DNA from: Enterocloster asparagiformis
GTDB taxonomy: Bacteria; Bacillota; Clostridia; Lachnospirales; Lachnospiraceae
Assembly: GCA_018380885.1 (NCBI GenBank)
Contig: JAGZSY010000001.1
Span: forward strand, 248,001 to 312,000
Direction: 5' to 3'
Length of the DNA: 64,000 bases
Shown here: positions 35,264 to 44,277 of the stretch, piece by piece
Numbering within the stretch: the first letter of the stretch is position 1
Layout: every line of letters begins with the position of its first letter
Notes under the pieces: generated by a model
Told to the model about the DNA's origin: nothing
The model's database searches: none
The model's input: the letters and a program-made list of their open reading frames with translations, nothing else
Position numbers and translations under genes: made by a program

Positions 35264-36472
35264 ATGAAAATTACAAGTGTTGACGCGATGATCATTGACA
35301 GCGGCAATCCGTGCCAGGGGCGCAATACCTGGAATCCGATTATTGTCCGGGTGAATACGGACGAGGGCATTTCAGGATTCGGCGAGGTCGGCATGGCTTA
35401 CGGTAAGGGGTACCGGGCCGGATACGGTATTGTCCAGGACTTTGCGGAGGTGATTATCGGCGAGGACGCCATGAACATCGAGAAGATATGGGACAAGATT
35501 TACCGGAAAACCTTCTGGGGACTGGGAGGGGGAACCGTGGTCAGCGCGGGCATGAGCGCCATCGACATCGCCCTGTGGGATATCAAGGGCAAAGCGCTGG
35601 GCGCTCCGATCTACCAGCTCCTGGGCGGTAAGACAAACGATAAGCTTCGGGCTTACGCGAGCCAGGTGCAGTTCGGCTGGGGAAACGGGGAGGTGGTTCC
35701 CGGGAAAAAGCTGATGATCACCCCGGAGGACTACGCGGCGGTGACCAGGGCGGCCATGGCCGAGGGGTACACGGCGGTCAAGGTTGATCCGCTGGCCTTA
35801 AGCCACCGGGAGCCGGACGGCAGAGGCCCCTGGAAAACCACCGGCATCCTCTCCGAGCAGGCGGTGGAGCTGGCGTATGACCGGGTGAAGGCCATGCGGG
35901 AGGCGGGCGGCAAGGACTTAGACATCATCATCGAGCTGCACTCCTACACGGATACCCTGTCGGCCGTACAGCTCGGCCAGCGGTTGGAGAACCTGCGGAT
36001 CTTCTATCTGGAAGAGCCCTGTACCCCGCTGAACGCCAAGAATATGCTGGAGGTTCACCGGCAGGTCAGGATCCCCATCGCCAGCGGCGAGAGAATCTAC
36101 CAGCGCACAGGCTTCCGCGAATTTTTAGAGGACCGCTCCCTGCAGGTGGTGCAGCCGGATGTGTGCCTTTGCGGCGGTATCTCCGAGGCAAAGAAGATTT
36201 GCGATATGGCGGGCGCCTACGACTGCGCCGCGCAGATTCACGTGTGCGGCAGCCCCATCTCCAAGGCGGCGGCCCTGCACATCGAGGCGGCGCTGCCCAA
36301 TTTCATCATTCACGAGCACCATAAGTGGGCGCTGCACCCGGATTGCAGAGCGACCTGCAAGTATGATTACCAGCCAAAGGACGGCTATTACGAGGTTCCG
36401 GAGCTGCCCGGCCTGGGTCAGGAGCTGACGGAGGAAGCCATCGAAAAGGCGCAGATTGTAACCATTAAGTGA
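35264..36472 (+). CDS. Mandelate racemase/muconate lactonizing enzyme family protein 1
   Basis: The start at 35264 follows GGAGGGAAGGAAA, giving 402 aa. It has the N-terminal capping domain and a barrel with KVDPL on strand 2, metal-ligand motif IIELHSY, the second ligand LEEP, the third SGERIY, then QPDVCLCGG and a late His in QIHVCGSP of the Asp-His dyad. The E-x-H arrangement is like D-galactonate dehydratase/RspA relatives, so dehydration of an acid sugar is the likely reaction. Its paralogue is next. Confidence 0.88.
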   Translation: MKITSVDAMIIDSGNPCQGRNTWNPIIVRVNTDEGISGFGEVGMAYGKGYRAGYGIVQDFAEVIIGEDAMNIEKIWDKIYRKTFWGLGGGTVVSAGMSAIDIALWDIKGKALGAPIYQLLGGKTNDKLRAYASQVQFGWGNGEVVPGKKLMITPEDYAAVTRAAMAEGYTAVKVDPLALSHREPDGRGPWKTTGILSEQAVELAYDRVKAMREAGGKDLDIIIELHSYTDTLSAVQLGQRLENLRIFYLEEPCTPLNAKNMLEVHRQVRIPIASGERIYQRTGFREFLEDRSLQVVQPDVCLCGGISEAKKICDMAGAYDCAAQIHVCGSPISKAAALHIEAALPNFIIHEHHKWALHPDCRATCKYDYQPKDGYYEVPELPGLGQELTEEAIEKAQIVTIK

Positions 36473-36511
36473 CGCGTGAGCGGATCATAAAAAACAGGAG
36501 GATTCGAGAGA

Positions 36512-37729
36512 ATGAAGATTACAAAGGTTGAGGTAATGGCGCTGCATTCCAGCAAAGAGATGAAAAAGACGGAGCCCGGCCAGGCGGCTGACTGGAGCAA
36601 TATCGCGTGGCGGCCGGTGGTGTGCAGGATCTACACGGACGAGGGGATTTACGGGGACGGGGAGGCGGCTATGGCCTACGGCTCCGCAGCGCCCGGGGCC
36701 TTCGGCATGCTGAAAGAGCTGGCGGGAATGGTGATCGGGCTCAATCCTATGTACACCGAGCCTATTTGGGAAAAGATTTACAAGCAGACCTTCTGGGGAC
36801 AGAACGGCGGCCCCGTTTTCTTCGCGGCCCTGTCGGCCATCGACATGGCGCTGTGGGATATCAAGGGCAAGAAGCTGAATGTTCCGCTTTATATGCTTCT
36901 GGGCGGCAAGTTCCGCGACAAGCTCCGCACCTATGCCAGCCAGCTGCAGTTTGGCTGGGGGAGCAGCTTAAAGCCGGCCCTGCTTCCGCAGGAGTATGCC
37001 GAGAACGCTATGAAGGCCGTGGCCGAGGGCTATGACTGCGTGAAGATCGATTTCTTTACCTTTGACGAGCAGGGAAATACCTTCACGGAGGAGCAGAGGA
37101 CCGGGCTGCTGAAGCCGGAATATGTGGATCTGGTGGAGGAACGCGTCAGGGCGGTGCGGGAGGCGATCGGCCCCAAGGTGGATATCATTATGGAGAACCA
37201 CTCCTTCCTGGATGCCATATCTGCGGTGCAGATCGGCAGACGCGTGCAGAAATACAATATTTTCTGCTACGAGGAGCCCAACACCCCGTCGCCCAAGACC
37301 ACAAAATATGTGGCTGATAACATTCAGATTCCCATTGCCAATGGCGAGCGGATTTACACCAGATGGCAGTATGCGCCCTACTTTGAGAATATGAGCATCC
37401 ACATGATTCAGCCGGATGTGGGCACCTGCGGCGGAGTCAGCGAGACTAAAAAAATCTGCGACATGGCGCACACCTATGATATCGGCGTCCAGGTACATAC
37501 CTGCGCAAGCCCGCTCTGTACAGCTGCCGCCCTTCATATTGAGGCCAGTATCCCCAACTTTGTGATTCACGAGCACCACGTGTACAATCTGCAGGAGTTC
37601 AACAAGAATCTCTGCGTCCACGACTATCAGCCGGTTAACGGATACTATGAAGTTCCCGAACTTCCGGGACTGGGAAATGAACTTTCTGAGTACGCGTTAA
37701 CACATTGTGATAAAGTAACTGTAGAATAA
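36512..37729 (+). CDS. Mandelate racemase/muconate lactonizing enzyme family protein 2
   Basis: The 405-aa protein is a clear paralogue of the preceding gene product with the same order of motifs: KIDFF, IMENHSF, YEEP, NGERIY, QPDVGTCGG and QVHTCASP. All three metal ligands and the His-Asp dyad are present, so it should be active. Two enzymes in tandem suggest either two related substrates or a heteromeric enzyme. It starts behind AGGAGGATTCGAGAG, 40 bp after gene 1. Confidence 0.88.
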   Translation: MKITKVEVMALHSSKEMKKTEPGQAADWSNIAWRPVVCRIYTDEGIYGDGEAAMAYGSAAPGAFGMLKELAGMVIGLNPMYTEPIWEKIYKQTFWGQNGGPVFFAALSAIDMALWDIKGKKLNVPLYMLLGGKFRDKLRTYASQLQFGWGSSLKPALLPQEYAENAMKAVAEGYDCVKIDFFTFDEQGNTFTEEQRTGLLKPEYVDLVEERVRAVREAIGPKVDIIMENHSFLDAISAVQIGRRVQKYNIFCYEEPNTPSPKTTKYVADNIQIPIANGERIYTRWQYAPYFENMSIHMIQPDVGTCGGVSETKKICDMAHTYDIGVQVHTCASPLCTAAALHIEASIPNFVIHEHHVYNLQEFNKNLCVHDYQPVNGYYEVPELPGLGNELSEYALTHCDKVTVE

Positions 37730-37754
37730 GGGAATGAGGATTGGAGGGGTTTAC

Positions 37755-39083
37755 ATGGAAAAGAAACAAAAGAAGGGGCTGAGCCTGCTGAACCTGGTGG
37801 CCATTTCCGCGGGCCAGGTGATCGGTGCCGGGGTGGTGACGTTGGTCGGCCCTGCGATCGCAGCCACGGGTATTTCGGCGTGGCTGGCCTATGGGGTGTC
37901 GGTTGTGATGGGATTTCTGAGCATCGTCCCGTTTGTATTTTTGAGCAGCGCGCTGATCCTGCAGGGGGGCGAGTACAGCATCATTGAGCGGATGCTGGGC
38001 GAGAAATTTGCCGGTTTTTATATTGTGGCTTACATCGCCCAGTGTCTGGGCGTCTCGCTGATGGGCCTGTCCCTGGGAACCTATTTGAACTTCATTTTCC
38101 CGCTGATCGACAAGCGGGTGATCGCCATCGTAGCGCTGACCTTTTTCCTATGCACGAACCTGCTGGGCGTCAATGCCATGGCCAAGGTGCAGACCATACT
38201 GACGGCGATTTTGATCGGGTGTCTGCTGACGTTTGCCGCGGTCGGCCTGACGCATGTGGGGCCGCAGGCCTTTGACTTCTCGTCGCCGGATTTTTTCACA
38301 GATGGGTTTAAGGGATTTTCCAGCGCAGTGGCCCTGTACGCCTTCTCCACCTACGGCCAGTACATGGTGGTCAATTTCGGCAAGGATGCGGCCAATCCGA
38401 AGCGCGACATCCCTCTGGCCATCATCATCTCCAGCGTTGTGATCCTGGTTGTGTATGTGGGCATCGCCCTTGTAAACAGCGGCATTCTGCCGATCTCCGA
38501 GACCGCTGGCCAGCCGCTGACCGTGGTGGCGCAGAGGATTCTTCCCGGACCGTTTTTACCGCTGTTTATCATCGGGGGACCGCTGATGGCCCTGGCGACA
38601 ACCGTCAATTCCTTTTACTCCGCCAGGTCCAATCCCTTGCTGCGGGCCACAAAAGACGGATGGTTCCCGGAATTTTTCGGCAAAGTCAACCGGAATAAGG
38701 TTCCCTTTGTGCTGATGGGTCTGATCTGGCTCTTCGGCGTGGGACCCATTCTGCTGAACATGAGCATCAGCCAGATCACCAACAACGTAGTGCTGGTAGC
38801 GTATCTTCTGCGCATGATTATCGCAGTGGCGACCCTCCGCCTGCCCACGATGTACCGGGAGCAGTGGGAGAAATCCTTTATCCACCTGCCCGACAAAGTA
38901 TTTTACGCGATCACGGGCGTGGCGATCCTGGCGCAGTTTTACATGGTCTACCTGTCGGCGAGATCCCTGTCTCCCTTTATGGCTGCCTGCAACATCGGCT
39001 TCGTGGCTCTGTGCGCGCTGTACGCGCTGCTGCGCCACCGGGCGGGGAAGGTGCATATTGGGACGGTGGCGGAACTGAAGTAG
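37755..39083 (+). CDS. APC-family amino acid/organic solute permease
   Basis: The start at 37755 follows GGAGGGGTTTAC, giving 442 aa. About 12 hydrophobic segments and the APC N-terminal motif SAGQVIGAGVVTLVGPAIAATG. It is the third gene of the operon with two enolase-superfamily enzymes. APC permeases carry amino acids or related compounds, which is unusual for an acid-sugar pathway and may mean the substrate is an amino-acid derivative. The direct substrate is unknown. Confidence 0.88.
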   Translation: MEKKQKKGLSLLNLVAISAGQVIGAGVVTLVGPAIAATGISAWLAYGVSVVMGFLSIVPFVFLSSALILQGGEYSIIERMLGEKFAGFYIVAYIAQCLGVSLMGLSLGTYLNFIFPLIDKRVIAIVALTFFLCTNLLGVNAMAKVQTILTAILIGCLLTFAAVGLTHVGPQAFDFSSPDFFTDGFKGFSSAVALYAFSTYGQYMVVNFGKDAANPKRDIPLAIIISSVVILVVYVGIALVNSGILPISETAGQPLTVVAQRILPGPFLPLFIIGGPLMALATTVNSFYSARSNPLLRATKDGWFPEFFGKVNRNKVPFVLMGLIWLFGVGPILLNMSISQITNNVVLVAYLLRMIIAVATLRLPTMYREQWEKSFIHLPDKVFYAITGVAILAQFYMVYLSARSLSPFMAACNIGFVALCALYALLRHRAGKVHIGTVAELK

Positions 39084-39117
39084 AGCGGGGTATTTGACGG
39101 CAAAATAGCGTGACATC

Positions 39118-39159
39118 AATCAGCAGTGAAAACCGGCGCGGGGTTCACTGCTGATTTTT
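39118..39159 (+). terminator. Intrinsic terminator after the permease gene
   Basis: A 13-bp perfect stem AATCAGCAGTGAA / TTCACTGCTGATT with a 13-nt loop is followed by TTT. The remaining sequence to 39351 holds no gene; a TATACT at about 39293 could be the -10 for the phosphatase gene. Confidence 0.85.
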
Positions 39160-39351
39160 ACTGTAACGCAACGCGGGCTTTGAGGGCAGTTCCAAACGCC
39201 AGTCCCGCCAAAATCTTCGGATGCTATTAAAGCGCGCGCCGCAAATTGACACAACCTATACGCGACCGCGATAGTGGATTTTACATTTCCCTCCTATACT
39301 GAATTTAACGGCGGATGAAGCCGGTAAACTGTGAAAAAGAAGGGAACGATT

Positions 39352-40914
39352 ATGAAAAAGCAGAGAGTGATTGCATGTATTCTGGCAGGCGTCATGGTCC
39401 TCGGAGGACAGCAGGTGTGGGCCGCGACAACGCATTACAACGATTCCGCTGTCACCGGCGGCTCCCAGGAGTGGAACGACTGGGCGGCGAGGTGGGAGGC
39501 GGTGGCAAACGACTATACCAACATATCGCTGACGCCCGGAGCGGCGGCGTCCCAGCTCAATTTCGCGTGGTACAGCGAGGGCACGGGCGCTACGCCCACC
39601 GTATATTTTGGCACAGACCCTGAGAATCTCCAGCCACACAACGGCGCATCCAACGGGGTGGATTCGGGGCTGACCGGCGGCAAAGCGTATTCTTATAATT
39701 ATGTGACCGTGGACGGCCTGGAGGAAAATACCACCTACTACTATGCGGTGGCAAAGAGCGGAGTGGTGACGGAGCCTCAGATGTTTAGGACCGGCAGCTT
39801 TGACACGGTGAATATCCTTTATGTGGGCGATCCACAGATCGGAGCATCCAAGGGCCAGCCCCAGGGCGGTGGCGTGCTGGCGGCGGACTCCGGGGCGGCC
39901 AACACTGCGGCGCGCAACGACGGCTTTGCCTGGAACCGCACGTTAAACATCGCAATGGCCCAGAATCCCAACCTGAATTTTGCCATTTCGGCAGGCGACC
40001 AGGTCAACAAGACGGGCAAGGCCAAGGAGGAAGAGTACGCGGCGTATCTCTGCGCGGACGCGCTGAGAAGTCTTCCGGTGGCGACCACCATTGGCAACCA
40101 CGATTCGCTGAACCCGGACTATTCCTACCATTTCAACAATCCGAACCCCACCGGGCTGGGTATGACCCAGGCGGGCGGAGACTATTACTACTCCTACGGC
40201 CCGGGGCTGTTCATCGTGCTGAACACCAACAACTACAACGTGGCGGAGCACGAGCAGACGATCCGGAAGGCCACCGAGAACTTCCCGGAAACGGCCTGGC
40301 GGGTGGTCACGATCCATCAGGACATTTACGGATCCGGTCTGGATCACTCCGACACGGACGGCATGATTCTGCGCACGCAGCTCACGCCGGTGTTCGACCA
40401 ATACGATATCGACGTGGTCCTTCAGGGGCACGACCACACCTACAGCCGTTCCAAAATCCTGTACGGGGACGGGCAGAGCCACGGAGCCTACGAGTTCAGG
40501 CTCAACGACAAGGGCGATGATTACGACTGGGATCACGCGTTCAATACCGCCAGCGGAGAGCGCATCCCCTTAAGCCCTGGGGCGGACGACAGCGCAGGCG
40601 CCCGGGCCCTGGACCGTTTCACCGGGGACAATCACTGCTACACCATCGAGAGCTCCGGCCAGAACACGGTGACAAACCCCAGGGGCACGCTGTATATGAC
40701 GGCGAACTCCGCTTCCGGTTCCAAGTATTACGAGCTGATCAACTCCCAGCAGGACTACATAGCAAACCGGAGCCAGAACTGGCTGCCCAGCTATTCCGTG
40801 ATCAATATGTCGGCCGACGATTTCAAGATTACCACCTACCAGATAACGGACGAGGGAAATGTGGAGACCATCGACGGAACCTTCACCATCCACAAGACTG
40901 CGGCCGGGCGATAA
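39352..40914 (+). CDS. Secreted purple-acid-phosphatase-like metallophosphoesterase
   Basis: The start at 39352 follows GAAGGGAACGATT. The 520-aa precursor has a Sec signal peptide (MKKQRVIACILAGVMVLGG, cleavage probably after VWA). Residues of about 30-140 resemble the fibronectin-like N-domain of purple acid phosphatases. The catalytic domain shows all metallophosphoesterase blocks: YVGDPQIG, SAGDQVN, GNHDS, TIHQDIYG and LQGHDHTYSR. It probably hydrolyses phosphate esters outside the cell. The next gene follows after three bases. Confidence 0.9.
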   Translation: MKKQRVIACILAGVMVLGGQQVWAATTHYNDSAVTGGSQEWNDWAARWEAVANDYTNISLTPGAAASQLNFAWYSEGTGATPTVYFGTDPENLQPHNGASNGVDSGLTGGKAYSYNYVTVDGLEENTTYYYAVAKSGVVTEPQMFRTGSFDTVNILYVGDPQIGASKGQPQGGGVLAADSGAANTAARNDGFAWNRTLNIAMAQNPNLNFAISAGDQVNKTGKAKEEEYAAYLCADALRSLPVATTIGNHDSLNPDYSYHFNNPNPTGLGMTQAGGDYYYSYGPGLFIVLNTNNYNVAEHEQTIRKATENFPETAWRVVTIHQDIYGSGLDHSDTDGMILRTQLTPVFDQYDIDVVLQGHDHTYSRSKILYGDGQSHGAYEFRLNDKGDDYDWDHAFNTASGERIPLSPGADDSAGARALDRFTGDNHCYTIESSGQNTVTNPRGTLYMTANSASGSKYYELINSQQDYIANRSQNWLPSYSVINMSADDFKITTYQITDEGNVETIDGTFTIHKTAAGR

Positions 40915-40917
40915 CCT

Positions 40918-42063
40918 ATGGAAATGTCGCTGAGAACGAAACGAATTTTATCGTATCTGATCGCGCTCATCGCGGCGGCGGCACTGATCGCCGCCGTTGT
41001 CCGTTTGAACAGCGTGAGCAAAATCCAGCTCGTCAACCGGACGGGGCAGAGCTTTGAGAAGGGCGTGGTGGTGCAGATCCTGGAGGACAATCTGCAGGAG
41101 GACGGGAGACGGATTGGGCAGCAGACGGTTTTGGTCCGCATGGCCAGCGGGGAGAAAAAGGGCAGGGAGCTGACTACCACCAGCAGCGCGGGCTATCTCT
41201 TCGGCGCCGTGTGCGAGGTGGGAACGCGGGTGGTGGTTCTGCAGAGCGTAGCCGGGGATTCCGTGATCTCCAGCGTGTATTCCGTGGACCGGGGCGGCGT
41301 GATTCTGGCCTTTGCGGCCCTGTACCTGGCGGCTCTCTGCGCAATCGGCGGCAGGAAGGGGGCCAGGGGCGCCCTGGGGCTGGTATTTGCCTTCGCTGCC
41401 ATTATTTACGTCTATCTGCCCTTGGTTTATCTGGGGTATTCCCCCTTCTGGTCCGCCGTGCTGATCTGCGTGGCGACAACGGCGGTTACGCTGTACCTCA
41501 TCGGGGGAGCCACCAGAAAGACGCTGTGCGCCACGGCGGGCACCCTGGCCGGGGTGATCATCGCCGGGCTGGCGGCTGCGGCGTTCTCCGCCGCCTCCGG
41601 CGTCACCGGCTGGAACGTGTCGGAGATCGAGAGCCTTTTGACGCTTTATGAGACAAACGGCATCCAGGTGGGCGGCCTGTTGTTTTCCGGCCTGCTGATC
41701 AGCTCCCTGGGCGCGGTCATGGATGTGGCAATGTCCATTTCCAGCTCCATGCAGGAGCTTTGCAGCCAGAATCCGGACATCACACGGATGGAGCTTATGC
41801 GGGCGGGGATGAGAGTGGGGCGCGACATGATGGGCACGGATTCCAACACGCTGATCCTGGCCTTTGCGGGCACCAGCCTGTCCATGCTGGTGCTGGACTA
41901 CGCCTACGACCTGCCTTTTTTGCAGATCATCAACTCCAACAATATCGGGATTGCGGTCATGCAGGGGCTGTCGGGCAGCTTCGGCGTGGTGTTAAGCGTG
42001 CCGGCCACGGTGGTGATGGCCGCGTATATTTATAAGAGGGACGGGCGGCGGAACGGGGCATAG
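40918..42063 (+). CDS. YibE/F-family membrane protein
   Basis: The 381-aa protein has an N-terminal TM, an extracytoplasmic beta-rich domain at about 35-110, then about seven TMs. FSGLLISSLGAVMDVAMSIS and GRDMMGTDSNTLILAFAG are hallmarks of the YibE/F family. Its role is unknown; it is often found in Firmicutes as one gene or as two. The three-base gap from the secreted phosphatase suggests a shared transcript. Confidence 0.85.
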   Translation: MEMSLRTKRILSYLIALIAAAALIAAVVRLNSVSKIQLVNRTGQSFEKGVVVQILEDNLQEDGRRIGQQTVLVRMASGEKKGRELTTTSSAGYLFGAVCEVGTRVVVLQSVAGDSVISSVYSVDRGGVILAFAALYLAALCAIGGRKGARGALGLVFAFAAIIYVYLPLVYLGYSPFWSAVLICVATTAVTLYLIGGATRKTLCATAGTLAGVIIAGLAAAAFSAASGVTGWNVSEIESLLTLYETNGIQVGGLLFSGLLISSLGAVMDVAMSISSSMQELCSQNPDITRMELMRAGMRVGRDMMGTDSNTLILAFAGTSLSMLVLDYAYDLPFLQIINSNNIGIAVMQGLSGSFGVVLSVPATVVMAAYIYKRDGRRNGA

Positions 42064-42148
42064 CCGCCCGCTCTCTGCGCGTTCGCATCGGTGCTGCGCA
42101 GATATTCCGCTGCTGGGGTTTTGCCGCAGTTTGGTTTGCAATTAGGGA

Positions 42149-42177
42149 TTGACATTTTTCCATTTTCCGTATATAGT
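42149..42177 (+). promoter_or_regulatory. Promoter of the rtcB-prfH operon
   Basis: Perfect -35 TTGACA (42149-42154), 17-bp spacer, -10 TATAGT (42172-42177). Transcription would start near 42184, leaving a leader of about 280 nt. Confidence 0.85.
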
Positions 42178-42231
42178 AAACCATAGAATCAAGGAGGGCA
42201 GAAGTCCTTCATAAGAAAAGGAGTGGTTGTT

Positions 42232-42270
42232 ATGTTGGCAAACAGTAGAAGAGAGGTAAAAAGTAAATAA
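42232..42270 (+). CDS. Putative 12-residue leader peptide upstream of rtcB
   Basis: ATG at 42232 follows AAAAGGAGTGGTTGTT, an excellent ribosome-binding site, and the frame MLANSRREVKSK ends at TAA 42270. It is followed by a hairpin plus T-run. The combination of promoter, short ORF and terminator-like structure resembles a translation-dependent attenuator. For a ribosome-repair operon, sensing of ribosome stalling in the leader would make sense. This is inference. Confidence 0.45.
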   Translation: MLANSRREVKSK

Positions 42271-42315
42271 CCACGCAGATTTTGACAGGGACAGGTGTAT
42301 GACAGGTTTGACTGC

Positions 42316-42340
42316 ACACGGCTCGTTGTCGTGTTTTTTT
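42316..42340 (+). terminator. Weak hairpin plus T-run in the rtcB leader (attenuator candidate)
   Basis: ACACG (42316-42320) can pair with CGTGT (42330-42334), extended by a G-T pair, and is followed by TTTTTT to 42340. The stem is short, so termination would be weak unless helped by upstream structure. Confidence 0.4.
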
Positions 42341-42461
42341 GTACCCTTTTTTCGGGAAATGCGCCTGGAACTGCCCTTGCGCGCAGCTGAAAATACGTTT
42401 TCGCCGCCCGGCGGACCGCTGTTTTCAAACGCGCCCTTATGATTGTGAAGGAGAACTTGAT

Positions 42462-43535
42462 TTGGACAGAGAAAATTGCATATTGATTAGTAACCATAAA
42501 AACTGGGTGGAGCAGGCGGCCAAGGACCAGCTGGCCGGCGTCAGCCGTCTTGCGGGCGTGGTGAGGACCGTGGGTCTGCCGGACCTGCACCCGGGGAAAA
42601 CGCCGGTGGGAATGGCGGTTTTAAGCCGTGAGCGGTTCTACCCCCATCTGATTGGAAATGATATCGGCTGCGGTATGAGCCTATTTTCCACCGGGACGCG
42701 GCGCAAGCGCTTTAAGACGGAGCGGTGCGTGACCCGGCTCAACTCCATCCGGGAGTTGGGGGATATCCTCTGGGAAAACCCCTACGAGGAGGAGTGCCCG
42801 ATCCGGGACTTCGGCACCATCGGGTCCGGGAACCATTTTGCGGAGTTCCAGTGCCTGGAAACGGCACTGGACCCGGAAAAGGCCGGGGAGCTGGGGCTGA
42901 TGGACGGCCAGGTATTCCTGCTGGTCCACTCCGGCTCCCGCGGCTACGGCCAGGAAATTCTCTCCCGGTTTTATAACCCCGAGGGAATCCGGGAGGACTC
43001 GCAAGAGGCTTCGGCCTATCTGGCGGAGCACGATAAGGTCCTCAAATGGGCGGACCGGAACCGCCTGGCGGTGGCAAGGAAGCTGATGGGCTATCTGGGC
43101 CTTGACGATTCCGTGGATACGGTGGTTGAGAGCTGCCACAACTATGTGGAGAGACGACCCGACGGCTGGCTCCACCGCAAGGGCAGCGTGTCCACCAAGC
43201 AGGGGGCGGTGGTGATTCCCGGGTCCAGGGGCAGCCTGACCTACGTTTGCCTTCCCCGGGAGGAGACCGGGCTTTCGCTGGACTCAGTGTCCCACGGGGC
43301 CGGGAGAAAGTGGGCCAGGAGCATTTGCAGAAGCCGCATCGACCAGAAATACGACCGCAACTCCATCCGCAGCACCAAGTACAAGAGCCAGGTCATTTGC
43401 CACGACACCAATCTGTTGTTCGCGGAAGCGCCCGAGGCCTACAAAAATGTGGAGCAGGTGATCGCCTCCCTCCAGGAATACGGCCTGATCGACGTGGTTG
43501 CAACCCTGCGTCCGCTGATCACGTTTAAAGGGTAG
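42462..43535 (+). CDS. rtcB: RtcB-family RNA ligase (RtcB2 type, PrfH-linked)
   Basis: A TTG start at 42462 lies 8 bp after AAGGAG and gives 357 aa. Upstream codons in the same frame are not RtcB-like. Motifs: GLPDLHPGKTPVGMAV, GNDIGCGM with the metal-binding Cys, GSGNHFAE, VHSGSRGYGQ, SHGAGRKWARS with the guanylylated His278, and the C-terminal LITFKG. RtcB joins 2',3'-cyclic phosphate and 5'-OH RNA ends using GTP. The following gene is prfH, so the target should be 16S rRNA cleaved in the decoding centre. It is shorter than the roughly 400-residue tRNA-type RtcB. Confidence 0.9.
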   Translation: MDRENCILISNHKNWVEQAAKDQLAGVSRLAGVVRTVGLPDLHPGKTPVGMAVLSRERFYPHLIGNDIGCGMSLFSTGTRRKRFKTERCVTRLNSIRELGDILWENPYEEECPIRDFGTIGSGNHFAEFQCLETALDPEKAGELGLMDGQVFLLVHSGSRGYGQEILSRFYNPEGIREDSQEASAYLAEHDKVLKWADRNRLAVARKLMGYLGLDDSVDTVVESCHNYVERRPDGWLHRKGSVSTKQGAVVIPGSRGSLTYVCLPREETGLSLDSVSHGAGRKWARSICRSRIDQKYDRNSIRSTKYKSQVICHDTNLLFAEAPEAYKNVEQVIASLQEYGLIDVVATLRPLITFKG

Positions 43536-43544
43536 GTGGCGCGG

Positions 43545-44132
43545 ATGAGAATACAGATCAGTTCCGGCCAGGGGCCAGAGGAGTGCGAGCTGGCCGTGGG
43601 GCTGTTTTATCAGGCCCTGCGGCGGGAGGTGGAAGGGATCGGGCTGATCCGCAGCGTCAAGGGACGACGGGGAGGATTCTCCAGCGTGGTGTTTGAGACA
43701 GAGACGGATTTGACTGAACTGGAGGGCAGCGTGCTCTGGGTGTGCAAAAGCCCTCTGCGGCCCGGACACAAGCGGAAAAACTGGTATATCGACGTGAGCA
43801 TTTTGGAAGAAGTTCCCAGAATCAACCGGGATTTGCAGGTGCGCTATGAGACCTTCCGCAGCGGAGGCAAGGGCGGCCAGAACGTCAACAAGGTGGAGAC
43901 GGGCGTCCGTGTCATCCACATCCCCACGGGGATCGCGGTGGTGTCCACTGAGGCCAGAAGCCAGCACATGAACAAGCAGATTGCCTTAAACCGGCTGTGC
44001 GGGCTCCTGGCGGAGCGGGATATGCAGTGCGCCGGCCGGGAGAAGGAGCTGGCGTGGCTGGAGCACACCCGCCTGGAGCGGGGAAACCCGGTGCGGATTT
44101 ACGAGGGGAGCGGGTTTGTGAGGCGGCGGTGA
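43545..44132 (+). CDS. prfH: Peptide chain release factor homologue PrfH
   Basis: The ATG at 43545 is chosen over a GTG three codons earlier because of GGTAGGTGG at the right distance. The 195-aa protein has the class I release-factor catalytic domain with SGGKGGQNVNKVETGVR (GGQ) but lacks the codon-recognition domain. PrfH releases peptides from ribosomes damaged in the decoding centre so that the partner RtcB can reseal the rRNA. The two genes are 9 bp apart, the standard arrangement. Confidence 0.93.
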   Translation: MRIQISSGQGPEECELAVGLFYQALRREVEGIGLIRSVKGRRGGFSSVVFETETDLTELEGSVLWVCKSPLRPGHKRKNWYIDVSILEEVPRINRDLQVRYETFRSGGKGGQNVNKVETGVRVIHIPTGIAVVSTEARSQHMNKQIALNRLCGLLAERDMQCAGREKELAWLEHTRLERGNPVRIYEGSGFVRRR

Positions 44133-44277
44133 CGAGGTAGAATGGGAAGTTGGGGGGAGATTGGTGCTGGCGGGGCCGGGAGAGGCCGGCGGCTGTAAGG
44201 CGTTGGAAGAGACTGGCGTTCACAGGGGCCGGAAGAGGCCGGCGCCCTGTTACATTCACAGAAAGGAAGCGATTATT

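Larger units (their letters stand above)
42064..42461 (+). other. Long leader region of the rtcB-prfH operon
   Basis: About 400 bp with a strong promoter (42149-42177), a 12-codon ORF (42232-42270) inside a hairpin (42223-42231 pairs with 42266-42274 at 8 of 9 positions), and a weak hairpin followed by seven T residues (42316-42340). The last 120 nt before rtcB contain no further feature I can support. Confidence 0.6.
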
